Positions 7,112 through 7,986 of a stretch of 7,986 nt of DNA are shown piece by piece (the first letter of the stretch is position 1; each line of letters starts with the position of its first letter). The notes under the pieces were generated by a model. That model was not told where the DNA came from, did no database searches, and saw only the letters and a list, made by a program, of their open reading frames with translations. A program made the translations under genes and the position numbers. The DNA comes from a bacterium (lineage in GTDB: Bacteria; Zhuqueibacterota; Zhuqueibacteria; Thermofontimicrobiales; Thermofontimicrobiaceae): the NCBI GenBank assembly GCA_025453735.1, contig JALOPY010000122.1:1-7986 (forward strand), given 5' to 3'.

Positions 7112-7327
7112 TTACTCATACCTGAGCGACTCAACTGGATTCGCCAGCGCTGCTTTGATCGACTGATAACTTACTGTCAACAAAGCCACCACCAGCGCCA
7201 AAATTCCTGACAAAGCAAAAACTTCAATCCCGAGATTCGTTCGATAAGGAAAATCTTGTAACCACTGATTCATAAAATAATACGCCACTGGCCAGGCAAT
7301 AATGTTGGCGATTAATACCCACCTGGT
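7112..7327 (-). pseudogene. Out-of-frame 3' end of gene D (rest of TM7, TM8 and C-terminal tail)
   Basis: The last 72 codons of gene D, including the TAA at 7112-7114, lie in a different frame from the main part because of the 26-bp duplication. They encode the rest of TM7 (IIAWPVAYYFMNQW), the TM8 segment (IEVFALSGILALVVALLTV) and NPVESLRYE, closely matching the ends of B and C. The in-window length minus 26 bases is 849, a multiple of three, which confirms that one repeat copy accounts for the whole frame loss. It has no ribosome-binding site and is not an independent gene. Confidence 0.88.
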
Positions 7328-7354
7328 ATGTTGGCGATTAATACCCACCTGGTA
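7302..7354. repeat. 26-bp perfect tandem duplication inside gene D
   Basis: Bases 7302-7327 are repeated exactly at 7328-7353, with one further matching base (7354). The copies encode TRWVLIANI at the beginning of TM7. Twenty-six is not a multiple of three, so the duplication breaks the gene; removing one copy restores TRWVLIANIIAWPVAYY, which agrees with genes B and C. Confidence 0.97.
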
Positions 7355-7986
7355 AATTCTCTGGAAAGCAGCATCACAATTCTTGATGTGGAAGCGCCCA
7401 ACACTTTGCGGACGCCGATCTCTTTGGTGCGCTGTTCTGCCATGAACGACGCCAGCCCGAATAAGCCGAGACAGGAGATAACGATCGCCAGCATGGCAAA
7501 GGTGCGGACGATGTTCGTGGTTCGGTCGATCCAGCGATACATTTGATCGTACGCCTCGTCCAGAAAATGGAATTCAAACGGATAGTTCGGATTGAATTGG
7601 GTTGCCACATCTTTGATAAATGCGATTGTCTGCGGAACGTCCTCTGTATAAATTTTCAAATACATGAATCGATAAGGACGAATATCAGGATTATTAAAAA
7701 TCATGATCGGCTCGATTGCTCCCTCAAAGACGGGCTTGAAATGAAAGTCTTTGACAATCCCGATAATGTCGAGTGATATATCATCACGATAGATTCGATT
7801 GCCCGAAGCGGCTTCCAGACCCATGATCTGAGCAAAACGCTCGTTGATGACGACAACCGCCTGATTTTTTGATTCCTCAGAAAAGAAGCGACCGTTTGCC
7901 AGCTCAATCTGAAAGGTCTTCAGAAAATCGGCATCGACCTGGAAATAAGTGACCAATGGATTGATGTTGGGATCTTTTCCCTGCCA
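7312..7986 (-). CDS. MacB/FtsX-like ABC transporter permease (gene D), 5'-partial and frameshifted
   Basis: The C-terminal part of a fourth paralog; its first roughly 500 residues lie beyond the right edge. The frame is open from base 7986 (WQGKDPNINPLVTYF), so the first apparent start (a TTG at 7956) is not a real start. In-window residues 1-158 are the second periplasmic core domain, with FQIELANGRFF, VVVINERFAQIMG and DIIGIVKDFHFKP. TM6 is at about 160-182, followed by the coupling segment RTKEIGVRKVLGAS (186-199) and the beginning of TM7. After residue 220 a 26-bp tandem duplication shifts the frame and the product ends in PGGY at a TAA at 7312-7314, losing most of TM7 and all of TM8. Deleting one copy gives 282 in-window residues ending NPVESLRYE. 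It is probably the first-transcribed of the four genes visible. Confidence 0.92.
   Translation of the reverse strand, partial: WQGKDPNINPLVTYFQVDADFLKTFQIELANGRFFSEESKNQAVVVINERFAQIMGLEAASGNRIYRDDISLDIIGIVKDFHFKPVFEGAIEPIMIFNNPDIRPYRFMYLKIYTEDVPQTIAFIKDVATQFNPNYPFEFHFLDEAYDQMYRWIDRTTNIVRTFAMLAIVISCLGLFGLASFMAEQRTKEIGVRKVLGASTSRIVMLLSREFTRWVLIANIPGGY

Noticed and set aside
7701..7956. TTG at 7956 as the real start of a short gene D, and the 7701-7907 frame.
   Set aside because: The frame of gene D continues open to the window edge with paralog-like residues (WQGKDPN), so 7956 is internal; 7701-7907 is a shadow frame.

Overview
The window is almost completely filled by four tandem, same-strand (minus) genes for large ABC-transporter permeases of the MacB/FtsX-like superfamily. 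Transcription runs right to left: D (7112-7986, cut off at its 5' end by the window), C (4610-6973), B (2074-4461) and A (1-1921, cut off at its 3' end). B (795 aa) and C (787 aa) are intact. Both show a duplicated layout: TM - periplasmic MacB core domain - 3 TM, then the same again. None carries a Walker-type ATPase domain, and no ATPase gene lies in the window. Genes A and D are each broken by a short perfect tandem duplication (40 bp near 307-388 and 26 bp near 7302-7354). Removing one copy restores a normal reading frame in each, so these are either very recent mutations or assembly artefacts.

The three spacers (152, 148 and 138 nt) hold the least ordinary signal. Apart from about 17-20 nt next to each ribosome-binding site and 2 nt next to each stop codon, every spacer can be read in one uninterrupted 7-nt register. 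The blocks are 133, 126 and 119 nt long, which is exactly 19, 18 and 17 heptamers. Units at one end (GCATAGC, GCAGAGC, GCATGGC) are reverse complements of units at the other end (GCTATGC, GCTCTGC, GCCATGC), so each spacer is also a long imperfect inverted repeat. A 70-nt core is 86-90% identical among the three spacers by hand count. The adjoining 70 nt of coding sequence in B and C is about 74% identical.

Organism: the N-terminal signature (M-L/F-K/N-NYLK, RNI, YS-x-INI-x-GL), the C-terminal SLRYE, AAGGAG-type ribosome-binding sites and moderate GC suggest a bacterium of the FCB group (Bacteroidota, Calditrichota or KSB1-like lineages). This is inference from family resemblance, not proof.

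Working together: the uniform orientation and short gene spacing suggest one operon or a tandemly amplified permease cluster, probably working with an ATPase encoded outside the window. The substrate cannot be told from sequence. No stretch over 300 nt lacks a gene, and no tRNA, rRNA, CRISPR array, transposase or plus-strand gene is supported.
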